Assembly (NCBI RefSeq): GCF_033473495.1
Contig: NC_088941.1
Coordinates: 992,001 to 1,056,000, forward strand
From: Cercospora beticola
Lineage: Eukaryota; Ascomycota; Dothideomycetes; Mycosphaerellales; Mycosphaerellaceae
Reading direction: 5' to 3'
DNA: 64,000 nt
In this document: piece by piece, positions 12,000-23,842 of the stretch
Layout of the letters: each line of letters starts with the position of its first letter
How positions within the stretch are numbered: the first letter of the stretch is position 1
Translations under genes and position numbers: made by a program
The notes under the pieces: generated by a model
What the model was told of the DNA's origin: nothing
The model's input: only the letters and a program-made list of their open reading frames with translations
Databases searched by the model: none

Positions 12000-14650
12000 T
12001 GCGCTCCTGCCTTGTCTTTCTGCGCATAAATGCCCGTTGCTTCTGTCGTGAATTGCTGCACAGAGCCATTGAATATGGAAACGCTGCGCAGTCGTGTCTG
12101 TGCCTGTGGTCGGAGAAACGGAAGTTCTGGCAACATCTCTGTGATATTTCCGATTTGAGAGGCATCCAATATCAAGATCGTGCGGATATGAGCCTAATAG
12201 ACCGCCGGAGACATGCGTCAGGCCTCCAATATCTCCGCAGCATCGTCCAGCTGTGAGGCACTCAGTGTCAAGATGGGGTGGATAAGCGGCCTAATGGACT
12301 ACTCGAGACATGCAGCAGACACTCAGTATCTCTGCAATATTTTTCAATAGTGAGGCAACTGGTGTCAAAATAGTGCGGATATGCAGCCCAGTGGACCATT
12401 GGAGAGACCCACCGGCCTCCAGTATCTCTGCAATATCGTCGAGCTGCGAGGCACCTGGTATCGAAATAGTGCGGATATGCAGCCGAATGGACCATCGGAG
12501 AAACGCACCAACCTTCAGTATCTCTGCAATATCGTCCGGCTGTGAGGCACCTGGTATCAAGATAGGGCGGATATGCAACCCCAACGATCATCGGAGGGAC
12601 GCGCCAGCCTCCAGTATCTCTGCAATATCGTCCAGCTGTGAGGCACTCAATGTCAAAATGGTGTGGATATGCAGCCAATTGGACCGACGGAGACACGCAT
12701 TAGGCGTCCAGTGTCTGGGCGATATCGTCCAGCTGTCAGGCACCCAATGTCAAAACGGTGCGGAAGGGCAGGCCAACGGAGCACCGGAGATACGCAGCAA
12801 GCCTCTAGTATCTCTGCAGGTTTGAGCCTTTCAAAGCCATTCAATGTCAATATGGTGAGAAAATGCAGCCAAGTGACCCGCCGGAGAACCCCAGTAGCCT
12901 CCAGTATCTCCGCAATATTGTCCGGCTAGGAGGCATTGAATGTAGAAATGGGCCTGAAATGCACTCAAACGAACCACCGGAGATGGACAGCATGCATCTG
13001 GTCTCTCTGCGATATTGTCCGGTTGAGAGCCATTCAATGTCAAAACGGTGCAGATATGGCTCCATACGAACCACTGGAGGCAGGCGAATTGTCTCCTGTG
13101 GCTCTGAAATGCTATTCAGTTGAGAGCCACTCAGTGGTAAGATGGCGTGGAAATGCGTCCATACGGATCGTTGGAGAAGGCGATGTGTTCCCAATGCCTC
13201 CGCGGTGCTCTCCGGTTGAGAGCCATCCAATATGAGAACGGCCCAGAGATACTCCAGACCAATATTGAGAGACAGGTAGTGTGTCTCATTTGTCTCTGAG
13301 ATCCTGTCCATTTGCGAGGCATCCAGTTGTAGCATAGTGCGGTCATGGTTTTAGACGGACCTGCGGAGGCAAGCATCATGTCTCCAGTATCTCTGCAATA
13401 CCATCCGAGTAAGAGCCATCATGGGGAGGTATGAACCAGAAATGCAGCCGTACGGACCTCCGGAGATAGCCAGCATGCCCTCCATATCTCTGCAATAATG
13501 TTGGGTTGGGAGCTAATGAACGTAACGATGGACCGATGATAGCTCAAGACAGATCGTCGGAAACAGACAGCGTGGCTCTCGTGGCTCTGTAAAACTGCCC
13601 GGTTCAGAGGCAGCGAGCGTTGCAACGTATCGGAATGCACCGAGTTGGGCCAGCAGAGATAGGCAGCGAGTCTGCCATAACTCTAGAATGTTGCTGAGCT
13701 GAGAGCCAACGGGGGTCAATCTGAAGCGTCCATCGTGCTAGTCCTGAGAGCTGAGAAAGGCCGCTGAGCCTGCAGTAGCTCCAGAATGGATAGCTGCTCT
13801 GAGGCACTGCCGGGGAAAGTTGATTGGGCCTAGGCTTGATCTTAGAGACGGAGAATGTAGCACGTTCATTCCTTGCCTCTGGCAGGTCATGGCGCTTGGT
13901 GGCATCAAATATACTGAAGAGCTGAAATAGCGTCCCTGCTGGACCTGGAGACACGCAGAATGTCTCCTGTCTCCGGACATCCGACCTGGAGGATATGTAA
14001 TGCGTGGTCTGCTGGATCGGCTTGCAGGCAGATGAAGCTTCGGAGATAGCCAATGGGCCCTTGTGTATCTCAGAAAATGGAGCTGGCTGACTGCTGACAG
14101 GAAGGCAGACGGGATGAACCTGGCTTGGAGTCCGAACCCGGAGAATAGCAGCATTGCCGGTTTTGCTCCATAGAACTCTCAGCTTAGAGGCATCGAGGAT
14201 AACGACGGGATGGTAGTGATGTTGTGCTTTCCGTGAAGGCACATACATTGTCTTTCAGCTCGTCTCTGCGGCATGCTGAACGACCGAGGCATGGAAGGTC
14301 ATGGAGGTGTAGTGGCATATTGAAGCCTGAGCGATGAGACAATTGAGCCGTCCGGACGACAGTCTCTGCCGAGTAGCGCGCGAGAAGGGGACCAAATGTG
14401 GTGAAGATGTGTGGATGTTGTGGTGCTCGACCATGGAGAAAGCTTGTGCTTCTGTCAGGATGGCTCTGCCGAATACTGACAGCTCGAGGTATCGGATGAG
14501 GGTATAGTCGCGATATGAGTTTGACGCGAGGTCAGAGACGGAGCCATCTGTGCCCGATCTCTCTGTCAGGTGTATAAGAAGGGTAGCAACGGATATGGAA
14601 ACTGTTGGCGGGATTGTTCCAGCTGGTCGTCAGAGCCATAGGGGTGTCCT
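12000..14650. repeat. Degenerate satellite, period 96-98 bp, about 26 units
   Basis: An anchor related to TATCTCTGCAATATCGTC recurs with its TCTCTG core at 12136, 12232, 12329, 12425, 12521, 12617, 12714, 12811, 12907, 13004, 13101, 13197, 13293, 13390, 13487, 13584, 13680, 13778, 13875, 13970, 14068, 14165, 14263, 14363, 14463 and 14560; a weaker copy sits near 12040. Steps are 95-98 bp until 14263, then 100, 100 and 97. A second anchor (GTGCGGATATGCAGCC-like) follows each in the better copies. Units at 12230-12700 are about 80-90 percent alike by eye; those toward 14600 keep only short cores. Where several steps equal 96 (32 codons), all frames show 32-residue peptide repeats on both strands, but the 97-bp steps break every frame, so this is not one coding repeat. 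No transposon ends are visible. Confidence 0.85.
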
Positions 14651-17600
14651 GTGCTGACTTGTGCCAGCAGAGGCATGCCCGAAGCATTGCAGGTCAAGAA
14701 GTGATCCGATCAGCCAACCCTTGTCAAGAAGAAATCCAGTAGTCTCAGCACCCTCCTTCGGCTAGCGAGAGACCTGCTGGGGCAATCGAAATGAGGACTG
14801 CAGGATCCTAGAACCTCATGCCCGGGCGGGACGCTGTCGCATGATACACTGTACCCATTCATATAGTATACCGCCTGCCGTCAGACTGTCTTTTCCTCGT
14901 GCGCCATCTCATTCAGCATTTGGTCGCTCGCTGTGCTCAGGCCTCGGGCATCGGGCGCTCGCGATAGAGTGTTGGCCTTCTGTTGCTGTTAGTGCTGTGC
15001 CGTGAGTCAAGCCTACAGCTGTGAGATTGAGGCCCAAGGATTAGTCAAGGAGAGCGCCGTCGTGAGGAGAATGGTGCCGCGGTGCAAAATAAGCTGAGAG
15101 TGGAGAGACGTGGGTGTACTTAGCCGTGCAGCGATGAGAGTCGCGCCTTGCGGCGCTGCTCGCGTCTCGCCTGCTCTGCCTACGTGGGCCATCACTGACA
15201 AGCCGTGGACTCGGTCAAACAATGGACTCGGGGGACCGGTGACATGTGGAAGAGAAGGCGCTGAGGATGATGTTGATGCAGTGGAGAGATGTGGTGATTG
15301 TGCTTGCAGTCCAAAGAAGCTCAAGCCGGAAGAGCCCGCTTGCCAATTCTGACTTCCTCTCTTGCCTTGCCTTCTATGCCCTCAACAACGCTATGATGCA
15401 GCCCTTAGGATCGCCAGTGGCGCTTTCGCTTCCATGAAGAGCCTCCCATCCTCCTCGGAGCATCCTCATGCCCACCGTAGAGACTATGCCACCGGGCTGA
15501 ACTAACCGTAGCACACCTTCCTCCGATCCAGCCATGTATTCACCTTCAGTCAGCGAGCACGCCCAAAGCGCAACAATCGATAGCTGCTCGTCCGCACTAC
15601 ATCATCAGTAGGACCGCAATGTCGACCTGGGTTGTGAGCGGACGTGCTGGTCCTTCTTGTCGTGCTAGGCACTTCGGGACCACGACATGTCCGATCCATG
15701 GTCGGAATGGCACCACACGCGATACCACATCGCGGGACGTCCTGCAAAGGAGGACTCAGAACGGGCATCGGCAACGTCACATCATCCACTTGACGTAGGA
15801 TGCGTACTGCTGAAGATGCGGCGCACGATGGACCTTGAGGTATCCGGCAAGAGCGACGATCCGGCACACTGTAGGAGGACAGAGCTAGCCATGGAATAAC
15901 TCGCATGGGATACAGCGACAGCAGGATCCTTCACACGTGCCTGAGGTCCTGGTATGGCTGCTGAACATGGCATGATCATCCACACCGCTCCGCGGGGGTG
16001 TCGCTTGGCAATATTGTTCCAGCAAAGCGAGGATAGAAGATGCCTGCAATAAGCCGCAGCATGGCCGTATACCCGAGCGTCCAGCCTCAAGCTATGATAC
16101 TGAGAGCGTAAGTGGGCAAAAATACGAAGCTCGTCGATGACAATCCTGCGATGATGGAGGAGGGTACTGGCAGTTGTGAGTATACCATCGCCTACGCCAG
16201 AGCTCCGCGCAAAGCACTATCTGCCTTCCAGCAGCACGGCAGTGCATTGCCCTATCATTGGCATTAAAAAGGCCAGGAGTGGCTTAGAGAACTTCTTGCT
16301 AAGCGCTTGGAAAGCTGGATAATTCAATGCGGCGTCATATATGCAATGAATGCCCTCATCGCAGCCTTCTTACTTTATCACCGCAAGTACATACACAAAT
16401 CGTCGACATGACTTGCGGAGAAGATGCGGTGAGTTCGTAAGAGGTGAAGGAAAAGAAACATGAAAGAACATATACGCTGCCCACGAATATGAGGACAAGA
16501 CATATTGGAAAATACGAAAAGATGAGGCCCTGTACACTTACCTATGCCTAGACGCTGAACCGTCTGGCAGGTGGCACATCTTGTTCAAGAAGCCGCGCAA
16601 GCAAGCAAAGTGGACAGCGCACTGCTGGCACAGGCTGAGAGACAGCTGATCCGCGTAATGCCGACCCAAGTGCCACAGGTGTTGCGTGGAACGCATTGCT
16701 CACGGTATATGAGCCCCGAAACTTGCATTCGAGAGGCTAAGTCTTGTCCAGGCGGATGCAATTACTGCGTTGTCCGATGGTCCTGCAATCATCGTGATGG
16801 ATTGCTGTCTGCGACTTCTTTCTGCTTTTGAAGTTTCTGGCGACACCTCACAGGCTTCTGAAGCTGGCAGGCGGCTCACCTTTGCTGGTCGGCTCGTGCT
16901 GAACGTTGCTTCAAAGAGGGTAGCTCATTCCGAGGAGTGGACAGCCTTGACATACCTTTCTCGCATCTCGGAAAAGGTCTCGGGCTTGAGTATTGTGCGG
17001 TAGCACTCGCATGCACATGGATCCGTGGTTCGCTCTTCATGGGACGGTGCTTGAGGTTCAGAGCCTCCTGCGTAACGGCGGTCTGCGGTTTATGGCGCGA
17101 CTGATCTGTCACATCGCACGTATCGACACTACTTCAAGTAAATCATTTACGCTGGAGCTGCTCACTGCTTGTTGGTGTTCGGAATCCGAATGGGTGGGTT
17201 CCCGGCCAACGCCCAGCCGAGGGCTGATTCTTTAAAAGTTGGCACGCCCCAAAGTGCGCGGCGCGGGCTTCCAGACAATGAGTGCCTCCAAAGCGGCTGG
17301 CTGATCTGTACGCAGTGATGCCGGTCAGATCGGGAAGCCTGGTGGGCTCGTTGCGATGTCGCGGAGTTTCTTTACTGTAGGTCTCCAGCGAGTATCCTCG
17401 TCCTCCAGACCACATCCACGCTGGCTCTTTCGACTGTCAATCCCCAATGACCCGCTGCATCTCTCATGAGCAGTGCTAGCAGACTGCTGTCCGTGGTGGG
17501 ATCGGGTCAATGGCTAGTTGGTACTCGTGGATCGGCTGACGGAAGCTTCGTTGTGCTCGCGGGTTCGTTCGGTACTGTTCGACGCTCTGCGGTGCTCAAG

Positions 17601-17805
17601 GATGAGTTGAGAGGACAATGCTTGTCAACACAGTGCTGCACGTATGTTGTGGTTCTCTAGGTGTGCTGAAGGAGGCCTTGAGGGTGCCCTGAATAAGGTT
17701 GTGCTGCTGGATTCGTGCCTTAGCTAAAGCAGCACCGCCCTTCTCACAACGACCAACCCACCACACTTGCGCACACACACCGTCACGACCGGACACAGCA
17801 CGGTC
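14651..17805. other. 3.2-kb stretch with no supportable gene
   Basis: Open frames are short and without motifs on both strands. Base composition is ordinary, not strongly AT-rich. I see no tandem periodicity continuing from the satellite beyond about 14650. Confidence 0.4.
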
Positions 17806-18137
17806 ATGGTCTCTCGCAAGCGCACGTACAGCAAAGTCGCAGAACAAAAGGACCAGAACGAGCAATCAAACCAGAGTACGTTTCTCGGCGCCCCCGAACT
17901 CTGCGCTGGTAGCTCGCATTTCCTAACCAGTTCAACGCAGCCGCAACCACAAACACCATGGCGAAGAAGAAGCAGAAGGCGCAGAGCATCAGGGGAAGCT
18001 ATAGGGAGGAGGAGTTCTGGAGACTGATTCTGCGCGCCATTAGGGAGCAGAGGGAGAGTGGCAGAATCAGAAAGTTTGCGAAGACGCAGTTTCCTCCGTT
18101 CGAGCGCAAGGACAAGGACAAGGACAAAAGCGCCTAG
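17806..18137 (+). CDS. Small basic orphan-like protein
   Basis: Exons 17806-17875 and 17941-18137, joined by a 65-nt intron (GTACGT donor, ACGCAG acceptor), encode 88 residues. The protein begins MVSRKRTYSKVAEQ, has a Lys-rich patch (MAKKKQKAQ) and a helix-forming middle (YREEEFWRLILRAIREQRES), and ends in a KD repeat (ERKDKDKDKSA). I do not recognise a family. No signal peptide or cysteine is present; the basic patches suggest a nuclear or nucleic-acid-associated protein. The upstream leader is CA-rich. The intron has a CTAAC branch-like sequence 16 nt before the acceptor, which supports the model. Confidence 0.55.
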
Positions 18138-18501
18138 AATTTGCTCGTTCGCAATCGAATCTCTGCACGCGGCCGCGCGCTTGTGCCTTTTGGTATCAAT
18201 GGGGCGGACTATGGACGGCTTCACATGGAACAGAGAGAAGGGCTGGGGGCCTCCACACGATCGAGTTTTGCGGTACATACACAACGCTAACTCCTTTACG
18301 TCTCTATGGTGGGCTCGTCGCTCCACTTCCACATATTAGTCACTGTGACCGGCACGGAAGAAGCTGGCTGAATCAAAACAATTCGTCATTCAGAGAATCC
18401 CGATCTATTTCGTTCCTTGAAGTTGAATGGCCCTCGCTGTCGCCAATTGAGATAGCATCTCCCACCCCTAGAAACCAGGTCCTGGCGCCTCATGGATCCA
18501 C

Positions 18502-18727
18502 TCTCCAGCACACAAAACACCACAAAGCCAACCTGTCTGCAGCTGGTCTGCAATCTCTCCACCCATCAAAACAGCATTTCGATGTGCTATTGTCGAGCTG
18601 GAAATATATTCGGGATGTCCACACCTACCTTTGATAATCAAGCGAATTCCATCCCCGACAGCAGGATTCCATTCTCCAGCACACAAAACACCACAAAGCC
18701 ATCCTGTCTGCAGCTGGTCTGCAGTCT
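18502..18727. repeat. Direct repeat of about 55 bp, copies 171 bp apart
   Basis: The segment starting TCTCCAGCACACAAAACACC at 18502 recurs almost unchanged at 18673 (differences at a few positions within 55 bp). The copies are in the same orientation and the intervening DNA is unrelated. It looks like a recent local duplication. Confidence 0.8.
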
Positions 18728-19236
18728 ACCTACCTCCTCAAAACGGTGAACGGACTCACATCCTTCTCCACAGGTAGAGTCCCTCAAGGCACAACCCCTC
18801 CAGCCTAGCCAGTGAACCAAATCTGGCTGAGTGTTGGAGATTGCCAGGCCAAGGCATTCTCACTTCTCCAAGTCTTTGGTCCGGACGTGTCCCCAGGCAC
18901 AGAATTTGATGTTGAGCAGTAACTTCTCGTGTATCTGGATACTGACATCTATAGGCTTTGGGAGCCCGAAGCTCGCTCGGAAGAGAGTGCGGAGGCCTGA
19001 TGTCTCTGCAAGCCTGAGCTCCTGCATGCCAATGATTCTGCGTCTTTGCTGGGTTTCGAGAGATCCGGATGCGACGAGCGATGGATCGATCGTGCTGGCG
19101 AACCAGACTCTCCCCTGATTCACGGCCTCTCAGCTGCCTTAAGCGCACAACGCGGTAATATTCGTTCACATTCAGTGTTGCCATGCTATCAACGTCCTCC
19201 ATTGGTTGAGGTTACTCCAAGCTACGTGGTATAAGA

Positions 19237-19545
19237 ATGAACAACCAGACAACTCGTCGAGTTCATCAGAGACGGAGCATCAACAGCTCGCGCGACGAAG
19301 CGGTAGTGGCGTATATCGAAGCGCAGACAGCCGCCCACGAAGCAGAGCGAGGGATCTCAACATGGCAAAATGTGCTGCGCATGTCACTTTCATTCGCGAA
19401 GAAGACCGTCGAGTTCGTCAGTTGGAGTGCTCGTGGTGTCTGGCACTCGATGCTCGACTACCAGACGAACTATCCGGCAAGTGATGGCACGGTGGGACGA
19501 CACACATACATCACCACAAACCGCTATGAAAGCCTCCCACGATGA
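19237..19545 (+). CDS. Possible small protein, 102 residues, unrecognised
   Basis: A single ATG-initiated frame encodes 102 residues with a protein-like central part (AVVAYIEAQTAAHEAERG, then FAKKTVEFVSWSARGVWHSM), probably helical. There is no signal peptide and no known motif. It lies in the repeat-rich island without a clear promoter or partner gene, so it may be a chance frame. Confidence 0.25.
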   Translation: MNNQTTRRVHQRRSINSSRDEAVVAYIEAQTAAHEAERGISTWQNVLRMSLSFAKKTVEFVSWSARGVWHSMLDYQTNYPASDGTVGRHTYITTNRYESLPR

Positions 19546-20018
19546 CTGGGTCAGTCAGTCGGTGACGCTGTTATCGTGTTGTGGAAAGGTAAGCACTGTT
19601 CACCCGGCTTCACTCGAACGCTTCGAATGCTCATAGCATTACCAAGCCTACCGGCTCAACGAAGGGGGATATATCAGTTAAGAGCTGGTGCCAGAGGGCT
19701 ATAGCAAATGTATGCTCGCTATCCGAAACACGAAGGATATCTGTACCAACGTAGAAGCCTTTGGCCCAGTACGCTATTGAAACAATTGGATAGAGAGCGA
19801 GAGATGCAGCCGCAGGCGAAGAAACACAACCCCAATGGGCTGCAGAAGGCAAGCAAAAAGTGCCCACCCAGCGTTGAACTTCGCATCTCAAGGCTACCAT
19901 GAACGGACACGGCCAAGCGCTGGGCGCTCGCTGCCGAGCAGCAACAGCGGCATCAAACAGAGCTGCGCAAGTGAAGGCCTGCCAGTTTTCTGGCTGCATT
20001 CGTTGACAACCTCAACCC

Positions 20019-20160
20019 GCAAAGGCCACGACAAGATTCCCGACGTACCTCGCTCGACCACGGCCGGCCAGTGCTGCACAGCGTGGCTCGTGGCTCGTGG
20101 CAAGGGCGCAGACATTGACACTGCCCCGCCAAAGAAACAGAAGATCGAGCGACCGGCGCC
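20019..20160 (+). pseudogene. Decayed duplicate of the start of the gene at 20439
   Basis: A 42-bp block at 20019 is identical to one at 20399 that ends at the ATG of the downstream gene; a second block (ACACTGCCCCGCCAAAGAAA) follows in both at nearly the same distance (20118 and 20497). In this copy the ATG position reads ACG and the intervening codons are scrambled, so the start is lost. It is best read as a decayed tandem copy. Confidence 0.55.
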
Positions 20161-20438
20161 GCTTAACTTCGCGCTGACCTTCTTACGCGCATCAAGAAGG
20201 TCCTTGAATCTCGCGAGGAAGGTGGAAGGCCGCGCCAACCGATGCGAACCTTGAATGGAAGGTAAGGAAACAGCAGCTCTGGAGACAGAATATGAAAGCG
20301 TGCTGTAGGCATGTGAGCACCATTCCACCAACTCGAAGGCCTTTGGCGCTGCCATAAAAGGTATTTTACTGTCCCAGACCACATTGAATTCCAAGCAGCA
20401 AAGGCCACGACAAGATTCCCGACGTACCTCGCTCGACC

Positions 20439-20833
20439 ATGGTCGACCACAACCTGTTCGACTCCGCCGCCGCAGCGCAAAGCTCCGCAGACAACAACAC
20501 TGCCCCGCCAAAGAAACAGAAGACCTGGTGTGTGCCGGTGACACTTCGATTATGGACCAGCTCTTCTCTCGAATTTGCATGCTCGCGAAGCCTACAAAAG
20601 GAGAGAAGTGCCGCAGTCCAGTCGTGGTATTATTTCAGAGAACGTGAAAGTAAGGTGTCTTCTCCTTTGCCAAAAAGAGGGGCCAGTATCGTCAGTGTTG
20701 TGATCTGAGTGGAGTCAGTTCACCGTACTGTGTTGGTGACAAGTGCTTGGCTTTAGCAGGACCATCTTGCCTTCAAGAGGCTGTTGAACATGTGAACAAC
20801 CATCAACGCGTTCCTCGCATCAAAACAAACTGA
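20439..20833 (+). CDS. Possible small Lys-motif protein (intact copy of a local duplication)
   Basis: Exons 20439-20649 and 20760-20833, with a GTAAGG donor and TAGCAG acceptor, close in frame to 94 residues. The N-terminus reads MVDHNLFDSAAAAQSSADNN and is followed by a basic motif (APPKKQKT) that resembles a nuclear localisation signal. I do not recognise the family. The start sits directly after a 42-bp block shared with the decayed copy at 20019. The model rests on splice signals and frame closure only. Confidence 0.35.
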
Positions 20834-23800
20834 TTCTTGCTGATAGCGCTTGACTGACGTTCCAGCGATGTCGACCAAGCAGGAAGGCATTGCTTTGTCG
20901 TGCTCGGAGAGCTTCTGGGAGCTGCATTGGAATCTTTACGCTTCGTAATGGACGTTATCGAAAGCTCTGTCGACGGCTGTTGAGTGAAAGGGTCCTGCTT
21001 GCGCGGCCACAACCAGAGCGCAGATGTCTATGTGAACTCTCGATTCATCTGTAGAGCGTCAGTAGTATTGTTCAGAGCGCTGCCCAAGGCAATCTGCGCC
21101 ACGCTTGTGGGAGTGCCTTGTAGCGTTTCATCCTTTTCGCAGATTTCATCTTGGTTGCCAGGACGATGGAACACTTGCGCTCCCACGGCGCTCTTTTCCG
21201 GCTTGGGTTCATATATTCGGAGCGTCTCACCGACCTGACTATACATGATACGCAGAACGATGGTGAGGCGTGGTGTGTGGAGAGAGCTGTTGGATCTTCC
21301 TTCGACTTGAGGCCAGCCACGGCAACTTCTGGCGCAGATCCGGTGTAGATATTGACTCCAGTCGTGCACTTGCTCATTCTCACAGGTACTGTAGTCCTCG
21401 CAACGTCAAGACCGGTGGTTGGCTTCGATATGAATGTCTGCCCATGCAAGGAATGGAGAGACAAGATCCTCAAGCACCCTGGCAAGTGATCTTGTTTCGC
21501 TCGTATAGCTTCGATTTTGTGATGCCTTACGCCATGTCGGACAAATGTCGCCGCATCGAGCTGATAATTTTGAAGCCTGACGATGCTGACAACAAAAGCC
21601 GATTGAAGCGGTTCGACATTTCGATGCATTGCAGATGAGTTGTCTGTAGTCATGGTCGGGCATGAGCGAGAGAGACGCGAATCAATGCAGCCAAGCAGTT
21701 GGGCCGAGAATTGTCTCACGAGAGGAAAGCCGTGGATAGCAGAGGTGACACGAATGCAATTGCATGGATGAGGCTCTGGCTGAGCCGGTGGAGAGATGCT
21801 CTCCTGAGAGGCTGAGGAGCAGTCAAAATGTTGATGCACAATGGGCACGTCAACGGTCATTTGTAGAACCAGGGGAAGGACTCCAGGAATTGGGAGTCGA
21901 GAACACAGTCGAGAATCTGCAGAGAAAGATTCCTGGTCAGTTATTGTGGAGCGAGTCCCCATGCCGTTGGCATGAGTTTTTGCAGCGCGATTGCATGGAG
22001 TAAGTACGGGAAAATCTTCGCAGTTGTGCGCGCGTCGAATGACAGGCAATGACTGAGGGCAGCGGAAGGCGGTCCATCGCGGTTGCCGTGCTGGTGAAGC
22101 TGGAGGGCAGAGACACGGAGAAACACGGGCGAAATCCACAGCACGGACACGGCGAGACGCGCAAGAGCGATCGGTACTTTGGTACTTGCAGCTCCTTCTG
22201 CAGGAACGGCGCTCTCATCAACCACAGAACGGGGCAGAATGGCAGCAGCAGCGAAGAGACTGTTGATCCTGCTGCAGCATGTGCAGCTGCTGTGTGCGCC
22301 CTCGGTGAAATGGCGTTCTGATGTTTCAGCAACAGTGACGGGCGTCTGGCGGTCGTTTTGCCCGATTGCGGACGGCGACTCTGAAACCGCCGTCGCCGGT
22401 CACGGGACGTGGGAGGCTGACACGAAGCGTTGAGGCTGTTACGTGGAAGCGCTGGGCGACGAGGCGAGGCTCTGTCGCTCTCTGCAGAAAGTGGAAGATG
22501 GGATCAGCTTCCGCGCCTGGGGAAGCGAGTATATCGACGGGCGATGGTGGTGGTGGTGCTGCGTGCCGATGTCGAGTGTGAGAGTGTATCCGGCAGGTTG
22601 AGACAATTTTAGCACGGATGGGCGAGAGTGAGTTCATCGTCGGCCGGGATGGGTCCAGGACACGCGTAATCATCTGTGACAGTGTGCTGTATTGTGGACA
22701 AGCAGCGCATCGCACCCCAGTAGACAGGCGTTGAGGCTCGCAGCGAGGCCCATCCCCGACGTGTGCGCGCGTGGGCCAATGAGAGCCACAGCGATCCACG
22801 GTCGATACGATAGGGGCCAGCAGTGCCAAGCGCGTGGTGCCTGCAGTAGCCTCGCAGAACCGTGGCCGGCTGGCTCTGCTTCTGCTCTGCCTCTGCGCTG
22901 TGGTGTCGGTCGTTTCTGTGCCTGTGCCTGCTCTCCTCCATCTCGACCACACGCGCACACACGTCCACCCTCTCACACACACACACACCACTAGCGCCTG
23001 CCCCGTCGAGCGACCAGCGTGCCCGGCGTCGACTCTTTCGCTCACACTCGTTCTACCACACCACGCTCTTTCATACCATCACATTCACACCACCACACCA
23101 CACTCCCCCATTGCCCACGACCGTCTCCGACTCCGTGCGCTGTCCCGTCGTTCCCCCATTTGCGTGCGTTGAGTCGGCGTTGCCAGCACCAAACGACCTC
23201 CTCGCACGCCCGACCGCCGCGCAGCCACTCGACCACCACCGCGCCGCCGAGCACTGCAACGGCCGACGAGTACCGCAACGACGAGGGAAAAGGGACTGCT
23301 GGACGCCTGCTGCTCTGCATCGCTCGCTCACTTACACGACGTGCAACGCGAAATCCCGCCGCATTCCACTCGTCCGGGTCACGCCCCCATCCGGCACCAC
23401 CGCATCCATTGGCCTCACTTGCTCCAGCAAGCGACACCGCGCATCGCCCTCGAAACGCCCTGTCGACCGCCGACACACCTGCTCCCATCCTCGCCCGCGT
23501 GGCATGATCACGGCCTGAGGGAGTACCGCGCTCCGACCGACACGACTCTGACGACGACGGCCACGAAAGACGACTGAAAGGGCGAAAGGCGTCATCTTCC
23601 ATCGCCTTTCTTTCCCACCCCCATCCTATAGCGAGTCACGCTTGCGCTGCTGGCAGCCGCAAACAAAGGTGCGATTCACCACTGCCACCCACCGCCCCTC
23701 GAAATACCCTTGTACCTCCGCCATACCCACACCTCTGCCCTCATTCACACGAGCCGCACCATCGTGACAACCTCCAGTACTGACTTTCAACAGAGCAGGT

Positions 23801-23842
23801 TTTCAGACCTCGCTTCCGTAATAATTACCGACTACCGCCACC
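20834..23842. other. Spacer, then long pyrimidine-rich leader of the WSC gene
   Basis: From 20834 to about 22600 there are open frames on both strands (the longest 355 codons, minus, 22139-21072), none with a recognisable domain. From about 22900 the plus strand is rich in CT and CA, with a CA microsatellite at 22966-22989 and CAC-rich tracts to 23200. This looks like the promoter and long 5' UTR of the WSC gene. Confidence 0.45.

Noticed and set aside
12268..12825. 32-residue peptide repeats on both strands
   Set aside because: Both strands and several frames show such repeats simply because the DNA unit is 96 bp here; this is not evidence of a repeat protein.
13604..14248. 214-codon minus-strand frame in the satellite
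   Set aside because: It follows from several unit lengths being close to multiples of three; 97-bp steps break it on both sides, and no start context or splice sites support it.
21072..22139. 355-codon minus-strand open frame
   Set aside because: It has no recognisable domain, is rich in Ser/Pro/Cys/His in a way typical of antisense frames in GC-rich DNA, and overlaps comparable frames on the other strand.
22862..23518. 218-codon plus-strand frame
   Set aside because: Low-complexity His/Thr/Pro/Arg translation of the pyrimidine- and CA-rich WSC leader.
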